A stretch of 33,269 nt of DNA, taken from contig LBTE01000009.1 in assembly GCA_000989955.1 (NCBI GenBank), forward strand, positions 3,784 through 37,052. The letters run 5' to 3'. Positions 24,866-33,269 of the stretch are shown one piece after another; positions within the stretch are counted from its first letter, which is position 1, and each line of letters begins with the position of its first letter. This DNA is from a candidate division TM6 bacterium GW2011_GWF2_37_49. GTDB lineage: Bacteria; Babelota; Babeliae; Babelales; RVW-14. Both the position numbers and the translations under genes were made by a program. The notes below the pieces were generated by a model that was not told the origin of the DNA, made no database searches, and saw only the letters and a program-made list of their open reading frames with translations.

Positions 24866-26218
24866 ATGGAGAAGTCTATTTGGCATGAGTATGCATACCA
24901 AAAATTGGATCTTTACGGCGGGCACAAAGTCCGCAGCCACTTTGATGTAACACCATTTTATCAAGCAAGCACAGACAAACATGACACCGGAGCATATTTT
25001 GGAATAGGCAAAGGCAACGGCTTTCAAGTAGCCAAAGCAGCCGATGTACCAGCACATGGCGACATTGTTGGTGGATATTTGATACATAATCGAGATGATC
25101 AAGGCGAAGATGCATCTCTGCTTGCAGGCAAAGTAACATTCGATCCAAAGCAAGATATATGGGGCGTAAGATTGGACTTCTTCCAAGACATTGACCACCC
25201 TTACAAAAATCTATTTTTCAGAGCCAGCATGCCAATCGTTTACGTACAAAACGACATGGGCATGGAGATTAAAGATGGCACGCCTGTAACATTCGGCAGC
25301 ACAGAATTTTCACTGGCCGACTTTTTTGCAGGCAACGTTGAAGTAACAGAAGCCATGGATGCTTATAACCAGCAATCAGCTTTAACCAAAGGCAAAATTA
25401 ACGGCAAAAGATCCAAAGTCGGACTTGGCGATATTGAGCTTGGTCTTGGTTATAAATTCCATCAAACAAAAAAATCGCACCTCTTTTTGAGCTTGGGTTT
25501 AACTGTTCCAGTGGAAGAAGAGTCTCGCGGCGAATATTTGTTTGATGCTGTCACGGGCAACGGCAACCACGTTGGACTTGGCGTACGCATGGATTCGGGC
25601 GTACAGATTTGGGAAAACAAACATGCCGCAGTCCGCGCATTGTTTGACCTAGATTATCACTATCTTTTCAGCGCAACTGAAGACAGAACTGTAACTCCAA
25701 AATCTTCAATAACTTCAGGCTTCATGTCTCAGTACTATCTTGCAGGATTCAAAGATCAAACCGGAAAAGCTTTATTTCCAGCCGCAAACATTTTGACCAG
25801 AGGCGTTCGCGTAGAACCAGGCAGTCAGCTGGAAGCAATGCTTGCTCTTTCGTTTAAGAGTGGCGGATTTGTGATAGACCTCGGTTACGATTTTTATTAC
25901 AAAGATGAAGAAAAGGCATGGATAAAAGGATGGCAAGATGGAATGTATGGAATAAGTGCAACGGATTATGATGCAAGCATTGCATTTGATGCTAACCAAA
26001 CCATCGGAGGGTTCCTGACCAAAGATGATTTGAATGTAGAATCCGCAAAAACGCCGTCACAAACAACACACAAAATTTTTGCTGGACTTGGGTACCAATT
26101 TAACATCGTCAAAAAGTGCCCAGCGCTGGCAGCAATCGGCGGATCATACGAATTTGCTCAAGATAATTCAGCACTAGAACAATACGCTCTGTGGCTGAAG
26201 CTTGGCATATCGTTCTAA
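24866..26218 (+). CDS. Outer-membrane beta-barrel protein (5' end affected by an apparent frameshift)
   Basis: 450 residues from the first in-frame ATG; the native protein probably starts about 38-40 residues earlier with a signal peptide. Alternating polar/hydrophobic strands run throughout, for example DIELGLGYKFHQTKKSHLFLSLGLTVPV and GGFVIDLGYDFYYK, with Gly/Tyr-rich turns. The chain ends in ALWLKLGISF, the C-terminal aromatic beta-signal recognised by the BAM complex. No enzymatic motif. It could be a porin or an adhesin, and the exact role is unknown. The next gene starts 26 nt after the stop, so it is likely the first gene of an operon with the large coiled-coil protein. Without the signal peptide, the 450-residue form could not be exported. 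Confidence 0.75.
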   Translation: MEKSIWHEYAYQKLDLYGGHKVRSHFDVTPFYQASTDKHDTGAYFGIGKGNGFQVAKAADVPAHGDIVGGYLIHNRDDQGEDASLLAGKVTFDPKQDIWGVRLDFFQDIDHPYKNLFFRASMPIVYVQNDMGMEIKDGTPVTFGSTEFSLADFFAGNVEVTEAMDAYNQQSALTKGKINGKRSKVGLGDIELGLGYKFHQTKKSHLFLSLGLTVPVEEESRGEYLFDAVTGNGNHVGLGVRMDSGVQIWENKHAAVRALFDLDYHYLFSATEDRTVTPKSSITSGFMSQYYLAGFKDQTGKALFPAANILTRGVRVEPGSQLEAMLALSFKSGGFVIDLGYDFYYKDEEKAWIKGWQDGMYGISATDYDASIAFDANQTIGGFLTKDDLNVESAKTPSQTTHKIFAGLGYQFNIVKKCPALAAIGGSYEFAQDNSALEQYALWLKLGISF

Positions 26219-26244
26219 ATTAAAAAATGTCGAAAGGATTAAAA

Positions 26245-29200
26245 ATGATATTACTAAAAAAACCTAGTTTTATTTACACAGCACTTCTCACATTGCTCAT
26301 CCCAATCAATATATTTGCCATTGATCCTGCAAAAACGAAAGAGCTATTAAATATATCTGGCAGTAAATATTTTGCTGATTTGACAGATGCAGCCAGCCAA
26401 GAACCTGTAACAGACGCAATTTCAAAAATTTTAAAAGTCGAGCCAACCAAATTAGCAGGTCCTCGAGCATCCGTTGACATAGTCCCTCTCAAGCTACTTC
26501 CCAAAATTTCTGCAGAAAAAGAAAAATTTGAAGCTGCGTTAAACGATTTAATCGCAAAAATTAATGCAAACCCATCCGCAGCACTTGTTGAACCAACAAC
26601 AAATCTTGCCGGCTTTTTACAAGGTAAATTCACAAAAGCATTCACCACCGCGCGATCTGTAAAAAATAAAAGCTTTTTTGAAAAGTTCGATGACTACGCC
26701 AAAAAGTTTTCCAAGCTAGCCAAACAGCTCGCCGCAACGGGAGAACTGACAGACGTGAAGAAGAAATTGGAAGAAGAGTTGGCAGAGCACAAAGAAGAAA
26801 CTAAAGAAGCCAAAGAGGCATTGCTTGAAGCTAAAAAAGAGGCTATCGAACAAGCAGCCGCTGCTGAAACAGCCAAAAAAGAGGCAGACCGTCAAAAAAC
26901 AGAAGCTACTAAATTAGAAGCAGCAAAACAAGAGGCCTTGTCGCAAGTAGCCAAAGAACAGGTAAAAGTTGCAGAATCAGAGAAAGCCAGGGCTGAACAA
27001 AACGAAAAATTAACTAAACAAGAAGTAGCTTTAGCTGAAGCTCAAAAGGCTAAACCCGGAGTTTTTGGAAGCTTGTTTGGAACACAGGATACTGGACTTA
27101 AAGCACAAATCGAGGAATTGAAAAAGAAACTCGAATCTGCTGATGTAGCTAAATCTGAAATGGTCGCTAAATTAGCGCAACTCACAAAAGATTTAAATGC
27201 CGCTAAATCAACTTCAGAAATAGACGCTGCAAAAAAAGGGCTGACTGAACAACAAACGGCAAGAGAAAAAGTGGATGCTCAATTAAAAGAAACAAGCACA
27301 GCACAAGCAGATTTAACAAAACAACTCGCCGAGCTGCAGGCTCAACTGGATAAAGCAAAAGCTAATCTGGACAAAACAACAAAAGAAAAAGGCGACCTTG
27401 AAAAACAACTTGCTGAACAAAAAGCCGCACACGAAAAAGAGTTGGCCGAAATAGCAAAAAAAGTAACACCAGAACAAGAAATCCTTAAGAAAGCCGTATC
27501 AGAAGCCAAACTAGCAGATGATGCCGAAGCTCAGCCAAAAGCTGAAATAATAGGCGCACACACTGAAAGCGCGATCAATGCTATTACGACTCAACTACTC
27601 CAAGAACAAGTCGCATCGTTATCCAATGAGATAGACCAATTATCTAAGAATAAAAACACTGCTGACAGCGCATCAGTGTTAAGGATGTTGGCTGAAAAAT
27701 TTTTGAATACTGCTCTAGCTAATTTAGCCACACTTAAAAGTGTTATTTCCTCGCAAAAAGACACTCATGATTTGCTGCAAGGTCTAGATTCAGAACTTGC
27801 TAAAATTAAAGAACAATCTAAAACAACTGGTTGGTTCGGCAGTGTAGGTGTAGCTGATATTTTCATTCCTGTCGAAATTACATGCGACGAATCAGTAGTT
27901 GAAGTTATCTATAAATTAATTAATTCGCAGAAAACAAGACTACAAACAACATCAAATATAACCGATCTTAAGCTATTAATTATATCATCTATTGACTTAT
28001 ATCGCCAAATGCTTAACGCGATTGGAAAAAGTTTCAAAGCTTATATTGATGAAAATGCCTCAGCAATCAAAGAAAAAGTAGATACTTCTAGCATAGAAAT
28101 GGAAATCGTTGAAGTTTATAATTTTACAAAAGAATCAGATTGGAACAGAGACGAGTTTGAAAAATTTCTGAAAGAGATTTCACGTTCAAGCTTTAAATAC
28201 ATATTAGCAATTGGCAAGTGCAATGAAAAATTTACCGAACAAATGCAATTAATGACTGTTCTGTACAAAGCAGCTGTAAATCTGGTCAAAGACGTTGATC
28301 CAGAAAAAGTAAATACTGTGGTTGAATTCGGAAAAGACTCGAGCTGGTGGACGCTCAAGGCTAGATCATATGAAACTCAAAAATGGCAAGGCGACTTTGA
28401 TAAATTAAGCCCAAGGCTCAAAGAGTCTATCGTCTTAATAATAAAACGAGCCGGCATCCCCAGCTTAGCGGCAAATACAGCGATTGAGTGGCTTAATAAA
28501 GTTGATGTAAAAAAAGATGATTTTTTAAAAATTGTAAATTATGTACGGGTATCCACCGATTCCGCTTTTAACGATGATGGCACCTTCACCAAGATTATCG
28601 TAAAAGTCGATGATAAATCTATTGTTTTAGATAAACAACTACCAGGAGCGCTGGCTGCAGTCAACAAAGCAATACACGATAAACTGACAAAAGCTGCCAC
28701 GACACAAATACCAGTCTTGGTTGATAGTTTGGTCGAAAAAGTAGGGTCTGTGCAATTAATTTTCGATACATATCCAGTTTCAGGTGACAGCAAGAAAGAT
28801 ACGGATGGCGATACATTTCCAGGCGTAACTAATCCGAATTTTATTGATGTTGATCCTAAACTTCCTGGTGATGTTAAATATCATCGTAACTGTATAAATG
28901 TTGGTCGTTTAGCCGATAAGCTTTTTCCAGTCACTGATGCTATTAATCTCATAGGGTATAATGAAAACGGTATTGTTAATAATGTTGAAGAATTAAAATA
29001 TTCCAACAATATAAAATTGTGGAGAAGATTAACAGAATTAAACAGTAACGGTATGGCTATAGAGCGCCTTAACAAACTCGCATATCTTGCGCTAAGTTAC
29101 GCGCATCTTGCCTATGGATACCGCGATATAGAAGTAGGTAAATCTTATTTAGCACAACAAGGTTGGATAAAAACATCTTATCCTCAAGAATTTGTTGAAA

Positions 29201-30279
29201 TAATGAATAAAGCCGACAAGATATTACAAGAGGCTTCTTATAAAATAAAAAAAACATTCGACCAGTTTGACGAGCTAGGTGATAAAACATTTGATAGTAT
29301 TTCTCAACAAACAAAAGACAAATACATTGAAGGAATAAACGATCTTAAACTTGAAAATGCAAAACAATTCAGCGAAGATGCCAAGAAAGCACGCAACGAT
29401 ATAATAGATTTGAATATCGCTGCGTTAATTGAGAAAAAAGAGACTGGCGACAATAATAAAAAGCTGTTTGGTGAAGCAAAAAAGACAATTCAAGCTGTTC
29501 CAGTCAAAAAAGAGACTAAATCTGAAGATTTCAAAAGAGCACTCGAAGAAGCAATCGTAGTAATCAATGCTATACCGGATATGACAACGGAGCAAGCTGG
29601 TCAATTGGCCAGAAATCTTGGGGTTAAAGTCGAAGCTTCACAAAAAACTATTCCAGCCGGAAGGTGGATTGGAAACGAGTATAAACCATTCTTTGCAGAA
29701 CCAGACTGGGCAGGCATCAAGGTCGACAAAGATGCATTTCAGGCCAAATTCAAAGACCTGATCAAGGATGATAAAGAGCTCAAAGGCTTCTTCGCAATTT
29801 TTGAGCCGCTAAAGGTTGAAGAGAAAAAAGAAGAGCCAAAGAAAGAAAAGCCAACTGAAGAGCCAAAGAAAGAAGAAAAGAAAGAAGAAAAGAAAGAAGA
29901 AGAAAAGCCTGCACCAAAAGCTAAAGATCTTTTTGCCAAAGCAATGAAGTTAATCAATGGTAGCGGCAAAGAAAAAGGAAAACATGTTACCGGTATCAAC
30001 ACCAAGGACGGAGCCGAGTTTAAGAAAACATTTACAACTGCGTTGACGGCTGTAGCCAAACTTGACAAGCTCACAAAAGCACAAGCTGAAGAGATGGCGA
30101 AGGCTTTGAATGATAAGATTGAGGCAGCGCAGACAGCAAAGATTTATGATGGCAATATTCCAACACTGGCGGAAATAGATACAACAAAAGATGCGCTTAA
30201 AGCAAAGTTTGAAGCAATCACAAACCTTACGACTGCATATTCGAAACTTGATGACTTTTTAGACAATATTGAAGATTAG
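26245..30279 (+). CDS. Large secreted coiled-coil protein with repeated terminal domains (function unknown)
   Basis: 1344 residues. N-terminal signal peptide (MILLKKPSFIYTALLTLLIP then INIFA). Residues of about 170-430 form a long Lys/Glu/Ala coiled coil (EAKKEAIEQAAAAETAKKE, QLAELQAQLDKAKANLDK), interrupted by a GVFGSLFGTQDTG loop. The middle (about 480-1070) is a mixed globular part that I do not recognise. Two related C-terminal domains, about 1073-1188 and 1229-1342, share the pattern FK..L..A...I, TTEQA/TKAQA, KVEASQ/KIEAAQ and KDAFQAKF/KDALKAKF. They are joined by a Lys/Glu/Pro linker (about 1190-1222). A third, weaker copy may lie at about 95-160 (KFEAALNDLIAKINANP). The ATG at 26245 is preferred over 26227 because AAAGGA lies 6 nt before it. 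Probably periplasmic or surface-exposed. Confidence 0.8.
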   Translation: MILLKKPSFIYTALLTLLIPINIFAIDPAKTKELLNISGSKYFADLTDAASQEPVTDAISKILKVEPTKLAGPRASVDIVPLKLLPKISAEKEKFEAALNDLIAKINANPSAALVEPTTNLAGFLQGKFTKAFTTARSVKNKSFFEKFDDYAKKFSKLAKQLAATGELTDVKKKLEEELAEHKEETKEAKEALLEAKKEAIEQAAAAETAKKEADRQKTEATKLEAAKQEALSQVAKEQVKVAESEKARAEQNEKLTKQEVALAEAQKAKPGVFGSLFGTQDTGLKAQIEELKKKLESADVAKSEMVAKLAQLTKDLNAAKSTSEIDAAKKGLTEQQTAREKVDAQLKETSTAQADLTKQLAELQAQLDKAKANLDKTTKEKGDLEKQLAEQKAAHEKELAEIAKKVTPEQEILKKAVSEAKLADDAEAQPKAEIIGAHTESAINAITTQLLQEQVASLSNEIDQLSKNKNTADSASVLRMLAEKFLNTALANLATLKSVISSQKDTHDLLQGLDSELAKIKEQSKTTGWFGSVGVADIFIPVEITCDESVVEVIYKLINSQKTRLQTTSNITDLKLLIISSIDLYRQMLNAIGKSFKAYIDENASAIKEKVDTSSIEMEIVEVYNFTKESDWNRDEFEKFLKEISRSSFKYILAIGKCNEKFTEQMQLMTVLYKAAVNLVKDVDPEKVNTVVEFGKDSSWWTLKARSYETQKWQGDFDKLSPRLKESIVLIIKRAGIPSLAANTAIEWLNKVDVKKDDFLKIVNYVRVSTDSAFNDDGTFTKIIVKVDDKSIVLDKQLPGALAAVNKAIHDKLTKAATTQIPVLVDSLVEKVGSVQLIFDTYPVSGDSKKDTDGDTFPGVTNPNFIDVDPKLPGDVKYHRNCINVGRLADKLFPVTDAINLIGYNENGIVNNVEELKYSNNIKLWRRLTELNSNGMAIERLNKLAYLALSYAHLAYGYRDIEVGKSYLAQQGWIKTSYPQEFVEIMNKADKILQEASYKIKKTFDQFDELGDKTFDSISQQTKDKYIEGINDLKLENAKQFSEDAKKARNDIIDLNIAALIEKKETGDNNKKLFGEAKKTIQAVPVKKETKSEDFKRALEEAIVVINAIPDMTTEQAGQLARNLGVKVEASQKTIPAGRWIGNEYKPFFAEPDWAGIKVDKDAFQAKFKDLIKDDKELKGFFAIFEPLKVEEKKEEPKKEKPTEEPKKEEKKEEKKEEEKPAPKAKDLFAKAMKLINGSGKEKGKHVTGINTKDGAEFKKTFTTALTAVAKLDKLTKAQAEEMAKALNDKIEAAQTAKIYDGNIPTLAEIDTTKDALKAKFEAITNLTTAYSKLDDFLDNIED

Positions 30280-30286
30280 GATAAAT

Positions 30287-30637
30287 ATGAAAATATATAT
30301 AATTTTTGTACTATTATTTTTCTCAGCAACCTTCAACTCTACTTGTAATGCATATTCGGATAAAGAGAAAGCTCTTGCCTGCGTAGCTATTATTTCTGAT
30401 TCAATCACCAAACTTCAATCTAAAATAACAGCACTAAAAGATGATATGTACTCACTTGGTGAAATTTCAGGAGACAAGCTATCAGATGCGCAAGTAACAA
30501 AAGTTAATGAAATATACAACACGTTAAAAAAGACACTTTTCTCGCCAACCGCCGCAGGATCAATCAAAGATTACGACAAAATTATTAACGACGATGCGAT
30601 GATAAAGAAAGGACTAGAGCTAGCCGCAAAGAAATAA
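30287..30637 (+). CDS. Small secreted protein (function unknown)
   Basis: 116 residues with a signal peptide (MKIYIIFVLLFFSATFNST then CNA) and a helical mature part (KALACVAIISDSITKLQSKI, LSDAQVTKVNEIYNTLKKTL). The start is ATG at 30287: TAGGA, which includes the stop codon of the upstream gene, lies 5 nt before it. An alternative TTG at 30269 would overlap the upstream gene and lacks such a site. It is the last gene of the apparent envelope operon 24750-30637. I do not recognise the family. Confidence 0.75.
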   Translation: MKIYIIFVLLFFSATFNSTCNAYSDKEKALACVAIISDSITKLQSKITALKDDMYSLGEISGDKLSDAQVTKVNEIYNTLKKTLFSPTAAGSIKDYDKIINDDAMIKKGLELAAKK

Positions 30638-30662
30638 CATCTAAGCACTAGATCAAAAAGAG

Positions 30663-30692
30663 CCCCCGGTGCATAAAACGTGCCGGGGGTTT
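30663..30692. terminator. Bidirectional intrinsic terminator
   Basis: Arms CCCCCGGTGC (30663-30672) and GTGCCGGGGG (30680-30689), 10 pairs including two G-U, loop of 7 nt. It is followed by TTTCTGATTT on the plus strand and CTCTTTTTGAT on the minus strand. It serves both the small secreted protein gene and the convergent ATPase gene. Confidence 0.88.
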
Positions 30693-30710
30693 CTGATTTG
30701 TGTGCAAATT

Positions 30711-31895
30711 TTATTTTGACAACTTTTGAACCAAGCTTCCAGAGTCCAACCAGCTAACCAGGTTGCCAAGCGCGGCTTGGTGCGAATGTTGGCCGCCGTA
30801 AACAACGTATCCATCGGAGTTTTTTGAATCAGCTAAAGTGTTCCACAAGTTTAGTGAGTCAAAATATCGATCCAAAGCAGATTCACCAGATTTGATTTCG
30901 ACTGGCACCAATTTTATCCCCAGATCGATTAAGCAATCTACTTCGATTCTGCCGTTTAAATCCCGCCAAAAATAGATCGGCGCCGCGGCACCCATGTTAA
31001 AATATTGTTTGAAAATATCAGCAACGATGAAACCTTCAAACAAATGGCCTTTAAATGAGCTCAACGCAAGCTCTTCAGACGATCGAATTTTAAGCAACGA
31101 GCAAGCAAGACCGGTGTCATAAAAAAATAGCTTTGATGACTTGGTTAGTCGTTTATTAAAATTTACGTGATACGGATTCAACAAAAAAATGATATAACTC
31201 GCTTCAAGGATAGAAAGCCACTTTTTGACGGTCCTTTGATCAATCCCACAACTCACAGCAAGATCTGACATATTCAAAAGCTGCCCAATTCTAGCGGCAC
31301 AAAGCTGCATAAATCTTTGAAAGGTCTCTAGATTTTCAACATTCACAAGCAGCCGAATATCGCGCTCAACATACGAATGAATATATGATGGATAAAGATC
31401 TAGCGGTGATATATCCTTTGAATAAATCCGAGGATAGCCTCCTTTGAATATCAGTTCATTAACATTCTCTTTGATGAGCTGGTTGTTTTGCAACTCTTTG
31501 ATAGAAAACGGCAATAATGTCAAAATCCCAATTCTACCAGCAAGAGATTGAGTGATTGCCTGATTCATCAAAAAATTTTGAGACCCGGTCAAAACAAAGT
31601 ATCCTGGCCGATCTTTCTCGTCGACTTCAAGTTGAATGTACGAAAGAATTTGCGGTACGTACTGAAATTCATCCAAAATAATTCCGTGCTCATTTTCGTA
31701 CTCAAGCAAAAACCCACGAGGGTTATCCGCGGCAAATGATCGAATATTTGGATCCTCAAAATTTAGATATTTATGTTTATCAAAAAATGTTTTTACAAGC
31801 GTTGTTTTTCCCGACTGCCGAGGGCCAAAAACCCCAACAACCGGAAATTTAGAAAAACGTAAAAGTGCGTCTTCAAGCTCTCTTTTAAATATCAT
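30711..31895 (-). CDS. AAA-type ATPase with DUF4143 domain
   Basis: 394 residues. Walker A is GPRQSGKTT (24-32 from the chosen start), Walker B is IILDEFQ (about 72-78), sensor VLTGSQNF follows, then a winged-helix-like segment (NMSDLAVSCGIDQRTVKKWL) and the DUF4143 C-terminal domain. That domain has a PD-(D/E)XK-like core: IEVDCLID then LVPVEIKSG. Genes of this type are widespread, often in multiple copies, and are linked with mobile or defence-related DNA, but their biochemical role is not established. The ATG at 31895 has AAGGAG 6 nt upstream. The frame stays open to 31922 but includes the Shine-Dalgarno site. Confidence 0.9.
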   Translation of the reverse strand: MIFKRELEDALLRFSKFPVVGVFGPRQSGKTTLVKTFFDKHKYLNFEDPNIRSFAADNPRGFLLEYENEHGIILDEFQYVPQILSYIQLEVDEKDRPGYFVLTGSQNFLMNQAITQSLAGRIGILTLLPFSIKELQNNQLIKENVNELIFKGGYPRIYSKDISPLDLYPSYIHSYVERDIRLLVNVENLETFQRFMQLCAARIGQLLNMSDLAVSCGIDQRTVKKWLSILEASYIIFLLNPYHVNFNKRLTKSSKLFFYDTGLACSLLKIRSSEELALSSFKGHLFEGFIVADIFKQYFNMGAAAPIYFWRDLNGRIEVDCLIDLGIKLVPVEIKSGESALDRYFDSLNLWNTLADSKNSDGYVVYGGQHSHQAALGNLVSWLDSGSLVQKLSK

Positions 31896-31980
31896 CATTA
31901 ACTCCTTGTGCGTTTTTAGCATTCAATTGCCAATTTAGCACAGAGCCGCTCAAAAGTCAAATCTGATCGAGTGATTGGCA

Positions 31981-32008
31981 TGGATCCCCTTTTTAAAGGG
32001 GATGACAA
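31981..32008. repeat. Solo terminal repeat of the palindromic element
   Basis: TGGATCCCC..GGGGATGACA without its partner, forming a 9-bp hairpin. It sits between the second hepT gene and the ATPase gene, both on the minus strand, and may act as a terminator of the former. Confidence 0.65.
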
Positions 32009-32061
32009 TAACAACGTTGTATAGTTTTTATCTTTTTGATAGTCGTTGGAAAATTAGCATC

Positions 32062-32469
32062 TTAAATGCATAGTCTTTCTGAAATCAGCTTCATGCACTG
32101 AAAATATTTTGGAATATTTTTACTTATTTTTTCGGCAAGATTTTCGTTATAACCGTGTGAAGTAAGGTTCCGGTCTTCGATTAGATTGATGCAAACTTCA
32201 AATTCTTCTTTGGAAAGCAGCTTGGCGTCGTAACATTCTTTGAGAACGAACTTTGGACGCGCAATTTCGATATTAACGCCCAAAACAACGCGTAGATGGT
32301 CTTTTAGATATTTCCAGAAAATATCAACACTGTATTCAAAGCGCTGGATGATGGAATCGCGCAGCTCCTGATAATCGGTAAAAGTTTTTTGGTCAAGCTT
32401 AGCAAGCGAATTTTCCAGAGTTTTAAGAGCTTTGGCAAGCGCGTTGCGCCTCAAGATCAGCTTTTCCAC
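32062..32469 (-). CDS. hepT: HEPN-domain protein (HI0074/HepT-like), copy 2
   Basis: 135 residues. RDSIIQRFEYSVDIFWKYLK and the RNase motif RNLTSHGY (Arg100, His105, Tyr107) are nearly superimposable on copy 1 at 17054, yet the rest has diverged widely. This suggests an old duplication or separate acquisitions. The start is GTG at 32469 with GAAGGG 5 nt upstream. It overlaps the end of its nucleotidyltransferase partner by 13 nt, exactly as in copy 1. All key HEPN residues are intact. Confidence 0.88.
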   Translation of the reverse strand: MEKLILRRNALAKALKTLENSLAKLDQKTFTDYQELRDSIIQRFEYSVDIFWKYLKDHLRVVLGVNIEIARPKFVLKECYDAKLLSKEEFEVCINLIEDRNLTSHGYNENLAEKISKNIPKYFQCMKLISERLCI

Positions 32470-32750
32470 AATATCCCTTCTTTCAAAATCATTCTTTGCA
32501 TGTCGTCATGAACAAAGTGGAAGTCTACAACATCAATTTTATACGGAATATCCGTCGCATTCAACACTTCACGCACTTCGCCAACTTCCGATCTAATCAT
32601 TGGCTGGCCTGCATCAAGCGCGATGTCGATATCCGAGCCGTGGACCTGGGTGCCGGTGGCCTGAGAGCCGAAAAGATAAATTTTGACGTTTGGGTGTAGC
32701 GCCGCAATCAGGTTAATAATTTTTCGTTTGTAGCTTTCATCGATACTCAT
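32457..32750 (-). CDS. mntA: MNT-type nucleotidyltransferase (antitoxin of a HEPN-MNT pair), copy 2
   Basis: 97 residues. FGSQATGTQVHGSDIDIALD supplies Gly28-Ser29 and metal Asp40/Asp42, and YKIDVVDF the third acidic strand. It is expected to AMPylate and silence the HEPN partner. The ATG at 32750 has AAAGG 6 nt upstream. The frame is open to a TTG at 32768, which I reject. The second foldback element begins about 80 bp beyond the start, in the direction of its promoter. Confidence 0.88.
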   Translation of the reverse strand: MSIDESYKRKIINLIAALHPNVKIYLFGSQATGTQVHGSDIDIALDAGQPMIRSEVGEVREVLNATDIPYKIDVVDFHFVHDDMQRMILKEGILWKS

Positions 32751-32827
32751 AATTGGCCTTTCTAACAAATAAACATATGTTTTAAATTAACATATGAGTT
32801 ATCAAAAGTCGAATTTGACGAAAGACT

Positions 32828-33180
32828 TGTGGAGTTACGCACCCCACACCTGCGTACATTTATTTTGAACTAATTTTATTTAATTGGAGCTATGCGCCCC
32901 AAACCCGCACGAAAGGGTTTTATTGAAAACCCTTTCGAATCAAAGCAACCAGGGCAAGCCCTTGGAACCCACGACTCGATAGAACTCGCCGACAAGGTGG
33001 TGTCATCCTCACCTATCGAATTCCTCCTCGTTCGAGCTAAAGCTCTTACTCGTCGGAGTAATTTTATGTGAATATTTTTTTTACACTGACGAGCGAGAAC
33101 TTGTTCGAGTGAGGAAGTATTAGTTGAAATAAGGACGGCACCTCCTCATTGGCGAGTTTGGCTGCGGCCGGAGTGTTCTG
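32828..33180. mobile_element. Foldback element copy 2 (right half truncated)
   Basis: The left half matches 8233-8495: hairpins at 32828-32848 (loop TACGC), 32884-32902 (loop TATGC) and 32910-32937 (12 bp perfect, loop ATTG). The central part (about 32985-33140) keeps the inverted symmetry, e.g. AGGTGGTGTC on the left against AAGGACGGCACCTCCT on the right. The right half stays similar to copy 1 only up to about 33172, inside the apical loop of its third hairpin (GGCCGGA, 33166-33172). The last ~90 bp of the window are unrelated to copy 1, and I see no gene in them. Confidence 0.75.
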
Positions 33181-33269
33181 GTCAAGTAAAAGTTTACAAA
33201 AAAATTGAGAGGACTTTGTAACATTCATTTTTGCCTCTGTCGCCGGCAAGGCGACTTCATCCTACTCTC

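Noticed and set aside
26274..26648. 124-codon minus-strand open frame in the large coiled-coil gene
   Set aside because: Antisense shadow; no ribosome-binding site and no recognisable protein.
33064..33249. 61-codon minus-strand open frame at the right edge
   Set aside because: Part of it is translated foldback sequence (EEVPSL as in copy 1). No ribosome-binding site or protein-like composition.

Overview
The window looks like a piece of chromosome from an AT-rich, Gram-negative, probably host-associated bacterium. LPS-type Kdo transferase (waaA), an outer-membrane beta-barrel protein whose last residue is Phe, and many proteins with Sec signal peptides point to a double membrane. The large lineage-specific secreted coiled-coil proteins, two MNT-HEPN modules and numerous non-coding repeats would suit the candidate phylum Dependentiae (TM6). 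That placement is inference, not something proved here. The partial 16S rRNA gene at the left edge would settle it.

Layout. 1-404 is the 5' part of a 16S rRNA gene on the minus strand, reading out of the window. 858-3001 holds a PfkB-family sugar kinase and a PilN/GspL-like pilus or secretion protein. 3002-13078 is an accessory region. It carries three paralogous secreted proteins (3416, 8823, 11241) that share promoters, 5' leaders, terminators and a flanking repeat, as expected of a tandemly duplicated unit. Between copies 1 and 2 lie a GT28-type glycosyltransferase, a NodB polysaccharide deacetylase and a 476-bp foldback element. 13302-24057 is mostly housekeeping: rpsA, ndk, an alpha/beta hydrolase, an MNT-HEPN pair, a CPBP protease, HU, waaA, mgtE, rluD, initiator tRNA-Met and tsaC. 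24058-24749 has no gene and is a mosaic of repeat fragments. 24750-30637 is an apparent envelope operon: the beta-barrel protein, a 1344-residue secreted coiled-coil protein and a small secreted protein, closed by a bidirectional terminator. 30711-32750 holds an AAA/DUF4143 ATPase and a second MNT-HEPN pair. The right edge (32828 onward) is a second copy of the foldback element.

Three non-coding repeat families shape the accessory DNA. One is a MITE-like palindromic element with ~26-bp terminal inverted repeats, in 137-138-bp and 67-bp forms. The second is a ~200-bp repeat (called R here) that sits beside it and beside the paralogue genes. The third is the foldback element, in which inverted half-elements each contain several hairpins. 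One of its hairpins shows three paired compensatory changes between the two copies. This foldback family is the best candidate for an undescribed system in the window.

Several starts differ from the longest open frame because a Shine-Dalgarno site or a repeat insertion decides them: 5882-7135, 20587-21951, 23410-24057, 26245-30279, 30287-30637, 30711-31895, 17054-17512 and 32457-32750. The beta-barrel gene has its signal-peptide codons in frame but no usable start codon for them, which looks like a one-base frameshift.
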